From: Trichococcus patagoniensis
GTDB lineage: Bacteria > Bacillota > Bacilli > Lactobacillales > Aerococcaceae
DNA length: 64,000 nt
Direction of reading: 5' to 3'
NCBI RefSeq assembly: GCF_003051085.1
Contig: NZ_QAOM01000002.1
Location: 1 to 64,000 of the forward strand
Each line of letters begins with the position of its first letter. Within the stretch, counting starts at the first letter, position 1. The notes under the pieces are model-generated. The model was not told the DNA's origin. It saw only the letters and a list, made by a program, of their open reading frames with translations, and made no database searches. Positions 36,992 to 46,148 of this stretch are shown here, piece by piece. Position numbers and translations under genes: made by a program.

Positions 36992-38176
36992 TTATACATT
37001 GTGGATCCTTTTCAGGTATTTATCGAACTGCGGTACGGTGAAATCAACTTCACCGCGATTGGCCGAATAGATAAAGCCTTTATGAATCAATTGCGCACGC
37101 AACGGCGATATGGCACTTACTGGACACTGCATCTGTTCAGCTATCGCTTTTGTCGAGCAAGGCAGAGTGCCGCATTTTACCATCGCGATCATAAAATCCA
37201 GTTCCCTTGATGTAGCCCTGTCATGCCGCACTTTAAAGAAGCTTTCATCCAAACTTTTCTCGAAATCCGAATAGACCTCGTCAACCATAGTGGCATCAAT
37301 GATGCGTTTATCCACCGAGACTTTTGCCCAAACTTGATTGCCGTATTCCTGCAGGAAATAGGGGTAGCACTCGGTTATTTGAAGTATCTTTTCGAGGGCA
37401 ACTTCACTGTAGGACACCCCCCATTTTTTTGCGGGTTCTTCCAGTGCCAGTCTCGCCGCACTTTGTTCCAGGGAACCGATGGAAACGAATTTGAACAGCC
37501 TTTCAGCATAGGATTTCACATCCCCTGCAATCTTGGCGATTTTCGGCAAGCCGGCCGCAAATATGATAAGCGGCAACGCTTTTTGGTTCACTCTGTGTAT
37601 CGCAGCAATCAAGGCTTCGAATTCATCATCCTTCATGTACTGGATTTCATCGATGAATAAAGCGACCCCGGTTCCTTGTTTCTGCGCCAGTGTCCCCAGC
37701 GACACAAGCAATTCAGTAAGGTCGTTTTCAAAATTTCCGGTGTCGGATATGCCGACAGCTGAATCGATTTCCGAATCGATGCTGAGGCTGATTTCTCCCT
37801 CCGGCGAATATTTAATGGAAAAAGCCTTCAGAACCGACAATGCTTTGGAAAGATAACCCTTTGTTTTTGCTTTTGCGCTTAGTTGTTGGATCAGCTTTAG
37901 AATGTGCAAGGAAATATTATTTTTAAATGAACTGCGCTCCGAAATCTCAAGATGTTCATACCGTATGTCTTCCTCATCCGCCATCTCTTCTATTTTGTTC
38001 AGCAACACCGTTTTCCCTACGCCTCTGAGGCCATAATAAACAACCGAACGGGAAAAATCGCCGTTCTTGATATAAAACAAAGCATCTTCGGCTTCGCGTA
38101 TCGTAGCATCACGACCGGCTAAATACTTGGGCGGCACACCCGCACCAGGCGTGTATGGGTTCAATAACTTTCTCAT
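36992..38176 (-). CDS. AAA ATPase with C-terminal winged helix (Orc1/Cdc6-like architecture)
   Basis: A 394-residue P-loop ATPase. It opens with NPYTPGAGVPPKYLAGRD, then Walker A GLRGVGKT (49-56), Walker B VALFIDEIQYM (about 175-185), and a sensor-type stretch FAAGLP. The C-terminal 80 residues (STKAIAEQMQCPVSAISPLRAQLIHKGFIYSANRGEVDFTVPQF) form a winged-helix domain. This class, widespread in bacteria and archaea, has no settled function. Proposed roles include mobile-element or defence ATPases. It stands alone, convergent with uvsE. Start ATG follows GGAGCTGG on the minus strand. No partner gene is visible. Confidence 0.8.
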   Translation of the reverse strand: MRKLLNPYTPGAGVPPKYLAGRDATIREAEDALFYIKNGDFSRSVVYYGLRGVGKTVLLNKIEEMADEEDIRYEHLEISERSSFKNNISLHILKLIQQLSAKAKTKGYLSKALSVLKAFSIKYSPEGEISLSIDSEIDSAVGISDTGNFENDLTELLVSLGTLAQKQGTGVALFIDEIQYMKDDEFEALIAAIHRVNQKALPLIIFAAGLPKIAKIAGDVKSYAERLFKFVSIGSLEQSAARLALEEPAKKWGVSYSEVALEKILQITECYPYFLQEYGNQVWAKVSVDKRIIDATMVDEVYSDFEKSLDESFFKVRHDRATSRELDFMIAMVKCGTLPCSTKAIAEQMQCPVSAISPLRAQLIHKGFIYSANRGEVDFTVPQFDKYLKRIHNV

Positions 38177-38447
38177 CTCGATCCAGCTCCGTTCTTGTAT
38201 CTTCTATCCATATTATATTCCTTATTCCGGTAAATACAATAGTTTTGCGGTGAAAAAAACCTATATGTACTTATAAAGCGATTCTACTGCTCTCGAAAAT
38301 AATTCTTTGATGAGGAAGGTGATAATGTCATCTCAATAGATTAAATTAATCCAAAAAATAGCAAAAATACTCATTTTAAATAGGTCATCTATTTCAAATC
38401 AGTGTTTTGTGTTATAATCTAAATACAACAAGGAAAAGAGGGATAAA

Positions 38448-39806
38448 ATGCTAGCTTACCTATCTGTCGAAAATTTTTTCTCTTTCAAAGACAAGACGAC
38501 TTTGTCGCTAGATCATCCATATAACAGCGCTGAGAAATTCAGGACGAATACGATCTATTCCTACAAAGATAAGGAAGGTTTGACACGTTCGATTTTGAAT
38601 GGTGCCATCCTTTTTGGAGCAAACGCTTCCGGAAAGTCAAATTTGCTCTTGGCGTTTTCTTTTTTGAATTATTTCTTGTCCACAAATGAAAAGATGCACT
38701 CCAGCAAAGACATCATCCACAGGCCTATCCCATTCAAATTAGCACAAGATAAAACCGATATTTCATTCGACATAAGCTTCATTTCTTCTGTTCCGGAAGA
38801 CGGCAAGCATATTGATGTCAAAACCTATTATAAAATAAGCTTTGACCCGGATGATTTTTATGTAAAAAATGAGGAACTAAGTTATGAAAAAATCTTAAAG
38901 ACAAAATTAGGCGCAAAAAAGGTTATTTTCCAACGGGTGGGGGATGATCTGCATCCATCCAGGAATGGCCTTCATAAGATTGTTGAAAAATTATCGCAAG
39001 AAAATATAGATTACAAGTCGATATTGGCAATGATGAACTCCAGCATCAATAAAAAATATTATGAGGACGAAGTGAAAAGCACGGCATACAAAATCGTGCA
39101 GGCAGTCTACAACGAAATCACAAAAGGTTTTTCAATGAACGGCGATTACAGCAACCTAAATGATTTTATTGAAAAAGTGAATGAGGATCCGAATTTTAAG
39201 GAACAAATATTGGGGGAGTTGTATGATTTCGATTTTGCGATATCCGATTTCAACATAGAGGATATCACTGAGGAACTGGTGCAAGCAGTAACCGCGCTTC
39301 GCCGTGACACAGATAAAAAGTCGGAAGAAAGCGTCGAAAAATTCTTGGAAAAAATAAAAAATCAAAGCAATTACAAGATCACGGCAATCCATAAGGTGCA
39401 ATCGCAGCGTTACGAATTGCCACTGGACTTGGAATCGGACGGGACCAAAAAGTTTTTGTCACAGTCCATAAACCTGTTCAATTCTTTGATCAACAATTCC
39501 CTCTATCTATCCGATGAATTTGACAGCAAGTACCACATCAAAATACAGGAAGGAATCCTGAAAAAGTTTCTGAAACAGGAGGATGCCGGCAGGGCTCAAT
39601 TTTTGGTTGCCTCCCATAATCCATTGCTCCTTTCATCAGAATTCTTTGCTAAGGAACAAATCTGCTTGATCGAAAAAGATCGTTCAAGTCAAAGCAGTTT
39701 TATCACTTACCTGAATGATTTCAAGGACATATCCTACAACAATCACAATTGGACCAACTTGTATCTGGAAGGCCGGTTTGGCGGGTTGCCAGAGGTATTT
39801 TCCTAA
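38448..39806 (+). CDS. AAA15-family (COG1106) ABC-type ATPase, possible defence protein
   Basis: A 452-residue SMC/ABC-like ATPase. Walker A GANASGKSN (about 57-65), ABC signature-like LESDGTKKFLSQ, Walker B LYLSDEFD and H-loop VASHNPLLLSS in the last third; between them lies a long helical insertion. The family includes ATPases of abortive-infection and retron-linked systems, often paired with an RloB/OLN-type nuclease. No such partner is seen downstream, only a short unrecognised open stretch. A TATAAT box lies at 38413-38418 and AAGAGGG precedes ATG 38448. The AT content is higher than in uvsE, suggesting transfer. A defence role is inference. Confidence 0.8.
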   Translation: MLAYLSVENFFSFKDKTTLSLDHPYNSAEKFRTNTIYSYKDKEGLTRSILNGAILFGANASGKSNLLLAFSFLNYFLSTNEKMHSSKDIIHRPIPFKLAQDKTDISFDISFISSVPEDGKHIDVKTYYKISFDPDDFYVKNEELSYEKILKTKLGAKKVIFQRVGDDLHPSRNGLHKIVEKLSQENIDYKSILAMMNSSINKKYYEDEVKSTAYKIVQAVYNEITKGFSMNGDYSNLNDFIEKVNEDPNFKEQILGELYDFDFAISDFNIEDITEELVQAVTALRRDTDKKSEESVEKFLEKIKNQSNYKITAIHKVQSQRYELPLDLESDGTKKFLSQSINLFNSLINNSLYLSDEFDSKYHIKIQEGILKKFLKQEDAGRAQFLVASHNPLLLSSEFFAKEQICLIEKDRSSQSSFITYLNDFKDISYNNHNWTNLYLEGRFGGLPEVFS

Positions 39807-40070
39807 ATGAAAACTCATACGTTGCCGATTAATGGTATAAAGCCAATGCGGAGAGACTGCACAGCACGATAGAAGAAGCTTGTACCAATTGCAGGATAAG
39901 CAGATCAAACGCAATTGACTCTGCGCAAGCCGAGCATACAGATAGCGCATCCTTTAAAATAAGCAATCCTTCATTGTCCGATGAATACACAATTAATTGG
40001 TTCCTTGGTATATCCACGCTTTCCTACATGGATATATTGATTACCGTCTTAAGGCGCTTTGAGTAGATTC
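39807..40070 (+). other. Gene-free gap with a short unrecognised open stretch
   Basis: After the ATPase stop, an ATG at 39808 opens a 21-codon frame (MKTHTLPINGIK...). A different frame from about 39834 stays open for 76 codons (ANAERLHSTIEEACTNC near its start, MDILITVLRRFE at its end). One indel would join them, so this may be a decayed partner gene of the ATPase. I recognise no family, and chance is possible. Bases 40071-40170 show nothing. Confidence 0.25.
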
Positions 40071-40170
40071 TTATCACGCGGGTACGGTATGGGTTTGAGG
40101 AATGCATTTGTACACAGGAAACAACGCCACCCTTTGGGCGTCTCTTAGTTAGCTTGCTGCGTCCTGAGAT

Positions 40171-40226
40171 AAGAAAGAAGCCTGAACCGGCATTGCTTAT
40201 GCAATAACGGTTCAGGCTTCTTTTGT
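40171..40226 (-). terminator. Terminator of the YhcH-type gene
   Basis: AAGAAGCCTGAACCG and CGGTTCAGGCTTCTT pair over 15 bp around a loop of about 18 bases, with A and T runs outside. It lies 13 bases beyond the stop on the minus strand. Confidence 0.88.
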
Positions 40227-40238
40227 TTGGTTACAGTA

Positions 40239-40685
40239 TTACATCGCCACTTTAACGACGACTTTCTTGATCGGTGCCGGTCCATCGACTGCCAAACCCG
40301 GACGATGTGCATCCTGCGTGGTGAAGACAGCGAACTGTCCCGCATGCAGCACGAAATGATCGCCTTCCGCGTCGAAGAAGTAGACGTCATTTTCAGGGCG
40401 ATCCTCCGTCTTCACGACGCCATCCAACGTGTTCCAGCCCATCTTTTCGCTGCCTTCGACGACGTACTGGATGTCCGTATATTTATAGTGCGCCTCCCAG
40501 CGGCATTCCTTCGGCAGATGCGTCTTGTATTCCTGCACCAGCGCGTACACCGCATCCCCGTCGATGTCATAGCGCCCGACAGGCAACGACGCGACATCGT
40601 TCTCCTTCAAAAACGTCAGCCCCTTGTAGAGCTGCTCGTTCAAACCTTTATAAAATTCCATATTAGCCAATGTATCAATAATCAT
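40239..40685 (-). CDS. YhcH/YjgK/YiaL-family (EbgC/TabA-like) cupin protein
   Basis: A 148-residue single-domain beta-barrel protein. It shows the family pattern WEAHYKYTDIQYVVEGSEKMGW, with metal-binding His and Glu, and DAHRPGLA near the C-terminus. Relatives include the beta subunit of evolved beta-galactosidase (EbgC), the biofilm modulator TabA and proteins of sialic acid or N-glycolyl sugar catabolism; all are thought to act on sugar or sugar acid anomers. Start ATG 40685 follows TGGAGGAA. It stands alone with a strong terminator. Substrate is not clear from context. Confidence 0.9.
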   Translation of the reverse strand: MIIDTLANMEFYKGLNEQLYKGLTFLKENDVASLPVGRYDIDGDAVYALVQEYKTHLPKECRWEAHYKYTDIQYVVEGSEKMGWNTLDGVVKTEDRPENDVYFFDAEGDHFVLHAGQFAVFTTQDAHRPGLAVDGPAPIKKVVVKVAM

Positions 40686-40814
40686 AAAAACATTCCTCCA
40701 TCCGTTCAATTGTGAATCAATAGTTCCAGTATAAGCCAGATTCCACCGATTGGATAGGCTTACAACCGATTGTTGCGATTTCTGTCGCAAATAGGATCGG
40801 CGCTGCGCGTACAG

Positions 40815-40995
40815 CCAACTCCGATAAGCAGCCACCTCGTCGGAGAACAACCCTTGCGCCAGCTACTCAGCTCCGACGAGAGCGTTTTGGACGGAGGACA
40901 GCGTCTCCCCGGCACCGCAACACCGGCGAAGCCGCCGTGGTCGAAGGTGATACTCTTTTGCAATTCTGTTCTCCGGCGAAAGACAACTTCACCGG
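40815..40995 (+). repeat. Short family A repeat block
   Basis: About one unit with the family A order: CTCCGATAAG...CTCGTCGGAG, CTCCGACGAG...GGACGGAGGACAGC, and the tail CCGGCACCGCAACACCGGCGAAG. Same orientation as the large family A arrays. It lies just upstream of the YhcH gene start (minus strand). Confidence 0.8.
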
Positions 40996-41167
40996 ATAAA
41001 CAACTCGACTTAGAAAAGTGAAAAGCCGGATAGGGAATATCTTAAATTATGATTATAGTACTATAAAACAAGAAACCTGTCAGGAAAGGGCTATAATAGT
41101 ACGCATCGTGAAGATGTAGTTCAATAAAATTACTTTTCAAATTTTTTCATTTCAGATATGTTTTGTT

Positions 41168-41258
41168 GACCTCTGGCGAGCTAGCTCTCGCCGGAGGAAA
41201 ATGCCGAATCCGAAGGATGAACTCCGGCGAACGCCGCATTCATCGGAGCACAAGCCTG
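41168..41258 (+). repeat. Partial family A repeat
   Basis: Half unit: GGCGAG/CTCGCC hairpin followed by CCGGAGGA, AACTCCGGCGAAC and CATCGGAG. It is the last trace of the repeat family before the exopolysaccharide locus. Confidence 0.7.
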
Positions 41259-41841
41259 TCCAGCCGCCGGCCGGTGATTTTTAGGCAAGAAGTTACTGAA
41301 GAAGTCACACCTTGTCATCTTGCTGTCGGTAAATCGTAACCGAAGTATCATACGGACGACATAAATTCGGAACTTATTATAGGAAATAAACACATTCGCA
41401 CAGAATGTTAACAATTGAAACGCTTACTTGTAAATTTTTCGTTTTTTTTATGAAAAGTAACGGTATATATGAGAAAACATTTCAGTTTTTGTGTAAATTC
41501 TGTGAATGGAGTGTTATCATAATAAGTACTTTAAGATATATTAAGCGAGTTTAATCATTTTTAGAAATATTTACCTAAAGTTACTGTTTAAATCAAGTAG
41601 CTAAAGGATTTTATATTGTTTCTCTGGATATATCCAACTCGCTGAATATTGACTACGGATAATTTTTTTCTAATCAAAAAACTGGATTATTTCTGATAAC
41701 TAATTGCAAAAAGTATGAATTTTTTTTTGGTGACAGGTGTTAAGAAGCTATTTTTATGCATATTTTTTTCGTTAGTAAGCGAACGGAGTTCGGTTGAGGT
41801 ACAAAGGATACAGCTTTATTTTCTGAAGGAGGATATTGTGT
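41259..41841 (+). other. AT-rich leader region upstream of the exopolysaccharide locus
   Basis: Some 580 bases without a supported gene. The stretch is AT-rich from about 41380 on. Candidate -10 elements occur (for example TATCAT at 41515), but none has a convincing -35 partner. A long untranslated leader or regulatory region for the locus is likely; no known riboswitch was recognised. Confidence 0.4.
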
Positions 41842-42519
41842 ATGGAGATTGAAGAGAATTTGAATGTTGCGGCTTTTACTGGATTGGAGACCAGTGTCGT
41901 CGCGCGAAACAAGCCGATTTACCTGGCATGCAAGCGTATGACGGACTTTGTTTTGGCGCTGATCGGGCTGATTATCTTGTCGCCGGTGTTTCTGGTTGTG
42001 GCGTTCCTGATCAAATGGGATGATCCGAAAGGGACGGTGTTCTTCAGCCAGGACCGGGTCGGGAAGGACGGAGAGCTGTTCAAGATGTACAAGTTCCGTT
42101 CGATGTATGTCGACGCGGAGGAGCGGTTGGCGCAGCTGCTGAAGTACAACGAGGTCAGCGGGGCGATGTTCAAGATGAAGGAAGATCCGCGCGTCACGAA
42201 GATCGGGGCCTGCATCCGCAAGTGCAGCATTGATGAACTGCCGCAACTGTTCAATGTCCTCATGGGAAATATGAGCCTGGTCGGGCCGCGGCCGGCGTTG
42301 ATCCGTGAGGTTGAGGCGTACACGAGCCATGATAAACAGCGGTTGTTGGTTACGCCGGGAATCAGCGGGTTGTGGCAAGTGAGCGGACGGAGCCGCTTGA
42401 CGTTTGCGCAGATGGTGGATCTGGACTTGGAGTATGTCGTTACGCGTTCTTACTGGATGGACATCAAAATCTTGTTCAAGACAGTCAAAGTTGTTTGTAA
42501 AGGTGATGGCGCTTATTAG
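41842..42519 (+). CDS. Short bacterial sugar transferase (undecaprenyl-phosphate sugar phosphotransferase)
   Basis: A 225-residue enzyme of the polyprenyl-phosphate hexose-1-phosphate transferase family, which starts lipid-linked repeat-unit assembly. One membrane segment (about residues 30-52) precedes the catalytic domain with FFSQDRVGKDGELFKMYKFRSM, the catalytic DE in SIDELPQLFNVLMGNMSLVGPRP and GISGLWQVSGRS. It lacks the long four-helix N-terminal domain of the CpsE/WbaP class. ATG 41842 is preferred to TTG 41836 because GAAGGAGGA is 8 bases upstream. It is first in the locus; the next gene encodes the long form of the same enzyme class, so two initiators coexist. Confidence 0.92.
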   Translation: MEIEENLNVAAFTGLETSVVARNKPIYLACKRMTDFVLALIGLIILSPVFLVVAFLIKWDDPKGTVFFSQDRVGKDGELFKMYKFRSMYVDAEERLAQLLKYNEVSGAMFKMKEDPRVTKIGACIRKCSIDELPQLFNVLMGNMSLVGPRPALIREVEAYTSHDKQRLLVTPGISGLWQVSGRSRLTFAQMVDLDLEYVVTRSYWMDIKILFKTVKVVCKGDGAY

Positions 42520-42575
42520 ATAAGCGCAATTAAAAGGAGTTTGTTGTTTATTTAAAAGGCTGAGGGGTATGTAGG

Positions 42576-43988
42576 ATGTATAAATTAGCAAACAGTGGTT
42601 GGTTAAAGCATTTTGATTTTATGGTAAATGATATTTTTTTATTGGAAGCAGCATTTATATTCTCATATATCATTCGTTTCGGGCTCTCCTCGCCCTTTGA
42701 TGTGCCCATCTATGCAGTGTTGGGAGTGATCCTCCCAATCCTGCACATTTTTATTGTCTTTTTTACGGAGGAGTATTCGGGTATCCTGCGCAGGGGGTAT
42801 CTGAAGGAGTTCAAAGCGGTCCTGCAGCATAACTGCATGTTGGTCGCGATGGTGACCCTCTATATGTTCGCCACACAACAGGCGGCGAGCTATTCCCGCA
42901 GTGTGCTTTTTACGTTTTGGGGAATCAACCTTGTGTTCACTTGGCTAGGCAGAGCGTTACTGAAGAGGGCATTGCTGCTCGCGTATTCGAATGAGAAGAA
43001 CCTGTCCTACATGCTAGTCGTGACCTCGAAAGCAGTTGCCGAAAGAACAATCGATCAGCTGCAAAAAGAGAAGTACAGTGATTACATCATTAAAGGCCTA
43101 GCGATTGTCGATGCCGATATGATAGGCCAAACGGTCCAGGGCGTTCCAGTAGTTGCGACGGATGACACCTTGCATGAATACCTGCGGACGCAAACGGTGG
43201 ATGGCGTCTTCATCCATGTACGCAACTCCTATGATGAAATTGTAGCGATCACGGATAGTTTGTTGGCTATGGGAATAACGGTCCATATCTCCTTGGATCA
43301 CGTATCAAGCGAAATGCCGAATAAGGTGGTCGAGGAAATCAACGGCTACACCGTCTTGACGACCAGCATTAAGATGGCGACAACACGTCAGTTGTTCATC
43401 AAGCGCGCGATCGACATCTGCGGCGGCTTGGCCGGCTTGTTGGCGACTCTTATCGCCTTCATTATTTTCGCGCCGATCATCTATATCCAGTCACCCGGAC
43501 CGATTTTCTTCTCGCAGGAACGGGTAGGCCGCAACGGCAGACGCTTCCGCATCTACAAATTCCGCTCCATGTACATGGATGCCGAAGAACGCAAGCAGGA
43601 ACTGATGGCCCAGAACAAGATGGACGGTTTCATGTTCAAAATGGACGACGATCCGCGCATCCTGCCGATCGGGAAATTCATCCGCCGCGTATCAGTGGAC
43701 GAACTGCCGCAAAGCATCAATATCCTCAAAGGCGACATGAGCCTGGTAGGCACACGACCACCGACAGTGGATGAATACGAACAGTATGAACTGCACCACA
43801 AACGCAGACTGGCATCTAGACCTGGTCTGACCGGCATGTGGCAAATCAGCGGACGGAGCGATATCACCGACTTTGAGGAAGTCGTGAAATTGGATACCGA
43901 GTATATCAGCAATTTTTCATTAGGGTTATACCTGAAGATTCTTTTCAAAACCGTGGGCGTCGTGCTTGGGAAAAAGGGATCGGTTTAG
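42576..43988 (+). CDS. Long-form sugar transferase (CpsE/WbaP-like initiating transferase)
   Basis: A 470-residue polytopic membrane enzyme. About four or five membrane spans within residues 12-125, a Rossmann-like CoA-binding-type region (about 145-250), another span near 285-305, then the catalytic domain: FFSQERVGRNGRRFRIYKFRSMYMDAEE, SVDELPQSINILKGDMSLVGTRPP and PGLTGMWQISGRSD. It transfers a hexose-1-phosphate, usually from UDP-glucose or UDP-galactose, to undecaprenyl phosphate. The start has only a modest ribosome site (GAGGGG, about 10 bases upstream). Its catalytic half is clearly related to the preceding gene, so the pair may be an old duplication with different donor sugars. Confidence 0.93.
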   Translation: MYKLANSGWLKHFDFMVNDIFLLEAAFIFSYIIRFGLSSPFDVPIYAVLGVILPILHIFIVFFTEEYSGILRRGYLKEFKAVLQHNCMLVAMVTLYMFATQQAASYSRSVLFTFWGINLVFTWLGRALLKRALLLAYSNEKNLSYMLVVTSKAVAERTIDQLQKEKYSDYIIKGLAIVDADMIGQTVQGVPVVATDDTLHEYLRTQTVDGVFIHVRNSYDEIVAITDSLLAMGITVHISLDHVSSEMPNKVVEEINGYTVLTTSIKMATTRQLFIKRAIDICGGLAGLLATLIAFIIFAPIIYIQSPGPIFFSQERVGRNGRRFRIYKFRSMYMDAEERKQELMAQNKMDGFMFKMDDDPRILPIGKFIRRVSVDELPQSINILKGDMSLVGTRPPTVDEYEQYELHHKRRLASRPGLTGMWQISGRSDITDFEEVVKLDTEYISNFSLGLYLKILFKTVGVVLGKKGSV

Positions 43989-44048
43989 CAACAGCACTCA
44001 TTTAAAACATACATAATATTTCTGAAGATGAAAGAAGGACGAGGACAA

Positions 44049-45218
44049 GTGGCAAAAATTACAGTTGTGGGTACAGGCTATGTAGGATTATCAAATGCAA
44101 TCCTATTTGCGCAACACAATGAAGTACGGGCATTGGAAGTTGTTGAAGAAAAAGTGAATCTGATCAATCAAAAAAAATCACCAATCGCGGATAAAGAAAT
44201 TGAAGAGTATCTGGCGACTAAAGAATTGAATCTGATTGCTACAACAGATAAAGAATTGGCATATAAGGACACTGATTATGTTGTCATCGCGACACCCACT
44301 AACTATGATGAGAAGAAAAATTTCTTTAATACATCTTCGGTGGAGTCTGTCATCGAGGATGTATTGTCTTATCGTCCTGAAGCGACAATGATCATCAAAT
44401 CAACCATACCGGTAGGCTACACCGAACAGATCCGCGAAAAGTATGGAGTCAGCAATATCATCTTCTCCCCCGAATTCTTAAGAGAAGGAAAAGCTTTATA
44501 TGATAACCTGTATCCTTCCCGCATCATAGTTGGAGATAAAACAGAACAAGCAGAAACCTTCGCGAACCTATTAGTCGAAGGCGCAATTAAAGAAGATATA
44601 CCAGTTCTGCATATGGATTCCACCGAAGCAGAAGCAGTCAAATTATTTGCAAATACTTACTTGGCATTGCGTGTAGCTTACTTTAACGAACTTGACACGT
44701 ACGCAGAAATACGCAACCTGGATACAAAATCAATTATAGAGGGCGTGGGTCTGGATCCACGTATTGGTTCTCACTACAACAATCCTTCATTTGGTTATGG
44801 TGGCTACTGCCTCCCTAAAGATACAAAACAGCTCCTTGCCAACTACGAGGATGTTCCTAATAACTTAATTGGTGCAATTGTTGAATCCAACCGCACGCGT
44901 AAAGACCATGTTGCCAATATGGTATTACAACACAATCCAAAAGTGGTGGGTATCTATCGCTTAACGATGAAGTCAGGATCCGATAATTTCCGTTCTTCTT
45001 CAATCCAAGGAATTATGAAACGTATCAAGGCAAAAGGGATTGAAGTTGTAGTCTACGAACCGGCTTTACAAGAGGAAACATTCTATAATTCAGAAGTTAT
45101 AAGAGATTTGAATAATTTCAAAAAGATATCAGATGTAATTGTATCTAATCGCCTTGCAAACGAATTGCTTGATGTTGAAGATAAGGTTTATACAAGAGAT
45201 CTATTTCGTAAAGACTGA
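44049..45218 (+). CDS. ugd: UDP-glucose 6-dehydrogenase
   Basis: A 389-residue NAD-dependent enzyme making UDP-glucuronate from UDP-glucose. NAD fold at the N-terminus ([15 protein letters not shown]), [13 protein letters not shown] in the middle, and the active-site loop [12 protein letters not shown] with the catalytic Cys near residue 260. Length equals the streptococcal HasB type. The GTG at 44049, after GACGAGGAC, is preferred; an ATG at 44028 would add seven residues. It lies between the initiating transferases and a TagA-type glycosyltransferase, so the polymer probably contains glucuronate or a derived sugar. Confidence 0.94.
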   Translation: MAKITVVGTGYVGLSNAILFAQHNEVRALEVVEEKVNLINQKKSPIADKEIEEYLATKELNLIATTDKELAYKDTDYVVIATPTNYDEKKNFFNTSSVESVIEDVLSYRPEATMIIKSTIPVGYTEQIREKYGVSNIIFSPEFLREGKALYDNLYPSRIIVGDKTEQAETFANLLVEGAIKEDIPVLHMDSTEAEAVKLFANTYLALRVAYFNELDTYAEIRNLDTKSIIEGVGLDPRIGSHYNNPSFGYGGYCLPKDTKQLLANYEDVPNNLIGAIVESNRTRKDHVANMVLQHNPKVVGIYRLTMKSGSDNFRSSSIQGIMKRIKAKGIEVVVYEPALQEETFYNSEVIRDLNNFKKISDVIVSNRLANELLDVEDKVYTRDLFRKD

Positions 45219-45267
45219 AAATATGAATAAGAAATAGATGTTAGACGTTATAGGGGAGGAGAACCTC

Positions 45268-46107
45268 ATGCCAGCAGAAATTAACACAAAAGATTCAGTT
45301 TATAATGTACAACCTGATAAAGTTAAAGGTTTTATATGGAATAATTCATACAAGCGGACAGTGGATAAAACGAAGATCCCGGTTTGCAATATTTTAGGTG
45401 TAAATATCGCTGCTATCGATACGGAATGGGCTTTGGATTATTTCAAAAAGTACTTAAAAGATTTGTCAGGTGACTACGTATGTGTGTCCAACGTTCATAC
45501 CACAGTAACTAGCTATGAAGATCCTGAATATTGCGACATCCAGAATGGAGGCATTATGGCTCTTCCTGATGGTGGTCCATTGTCATCTGTGGGAAGAAAA
45601 CGTGGGCACAGTAAAATGGCTCGTGTTACCGGTCCAAGTTTAATGGGAGAAATTTTCAATATTTCTGCAGAAAAAGGATATCGTCATTATTTTTATGGGT
45701 CTACAGAAGAAACATTAGAAAAATTATATAGTAAGTTAGAACAGAAGTATCCGGGATTACAAATTGCTGGTATGTATAGCCCTCCTTTTCGCCCAATCAC
45801 CGATGAGGAGAATGAAATGATTGTTAAGATGATTAATGATACAAATCCAGATTTTGTATGGATTGGCTTAGGCGCTCCAAAACAAGAAAAATGGATGGCA
45901 GCCCATCAAGGGGAAATTCAAGGGTTAATGGTTGGTGTAGGCGCGGGGTTTGACTATTATGCTGATAATATTAAAAGAGCTCCTGAATTTATGCAAAGAA
46001 ATAATTTGGAATGGCTATATCGATTGCTACAAGATCCAAAGCGATTATTTAATAGATATCTATTAACAAATACGAAGTTTTTAAAATTGATAGCAATTGG
46101 AAAATAA
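45268..46107 (+). CDS. WecG/TagA/CpsF-family glycosyltransferase
   Basis: A 279-residue GT26-family enzyme: NILGVNIAAID at the start of the domain, NVHTTVTSYEDPEY with the usual catalytic region, ALPDGGPLSSVGRKRG, the HYFYGSTEETLEKL stretch and VWIGLGAPKQEKWM. These enzymes add the second sugar (ManNAc, ManNAcA or glucuronate) to undecaprenyl-linked sugars at the inner membrane face. ATG 45268 follows GGGGAGG at 8 bases. It likely acts directly after the initiating transferase; glucuronate from Ugd would be a plausible donor (inference). Confidence 0.92.
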   Translation: MPAEINTKDSVYNVQPDKVKGFIWNNSYKRTVDKTKIPVCNILGVNIAAIDTEWALDYFKKYLKDLSGDYVCVSNVHTTVTSYEDPEYCDIQNGGIMALPDGGPLSSVGRKRGHSKMARVTGPSLMGEIFNISAEKGYRHYFYGSTEETLEKLYSKLEQKYPGLQIAGMYSPPFRPITDEENEMIVKMINDTNPDFVWIGLGAPKQEKWMAAHQGEIQGLMVGVGAGFDYYADNIKRAPEFMQRNNLEWLYRLLQDPKRLFNRYLLTNTKFLKLIAIGK

Positions 46108-46148
46108 AATTATCCCAAAATTAAATGAAGAATAAAGTTGGAGATGCA

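Noticed and set aside
41415-41440. Catabolite-responsive element upstream of the exopolysaccharide locus
   Set aside because: TGAAACGCTTACTT lacks one base of spacing against the cre consensus; the match is too poor.
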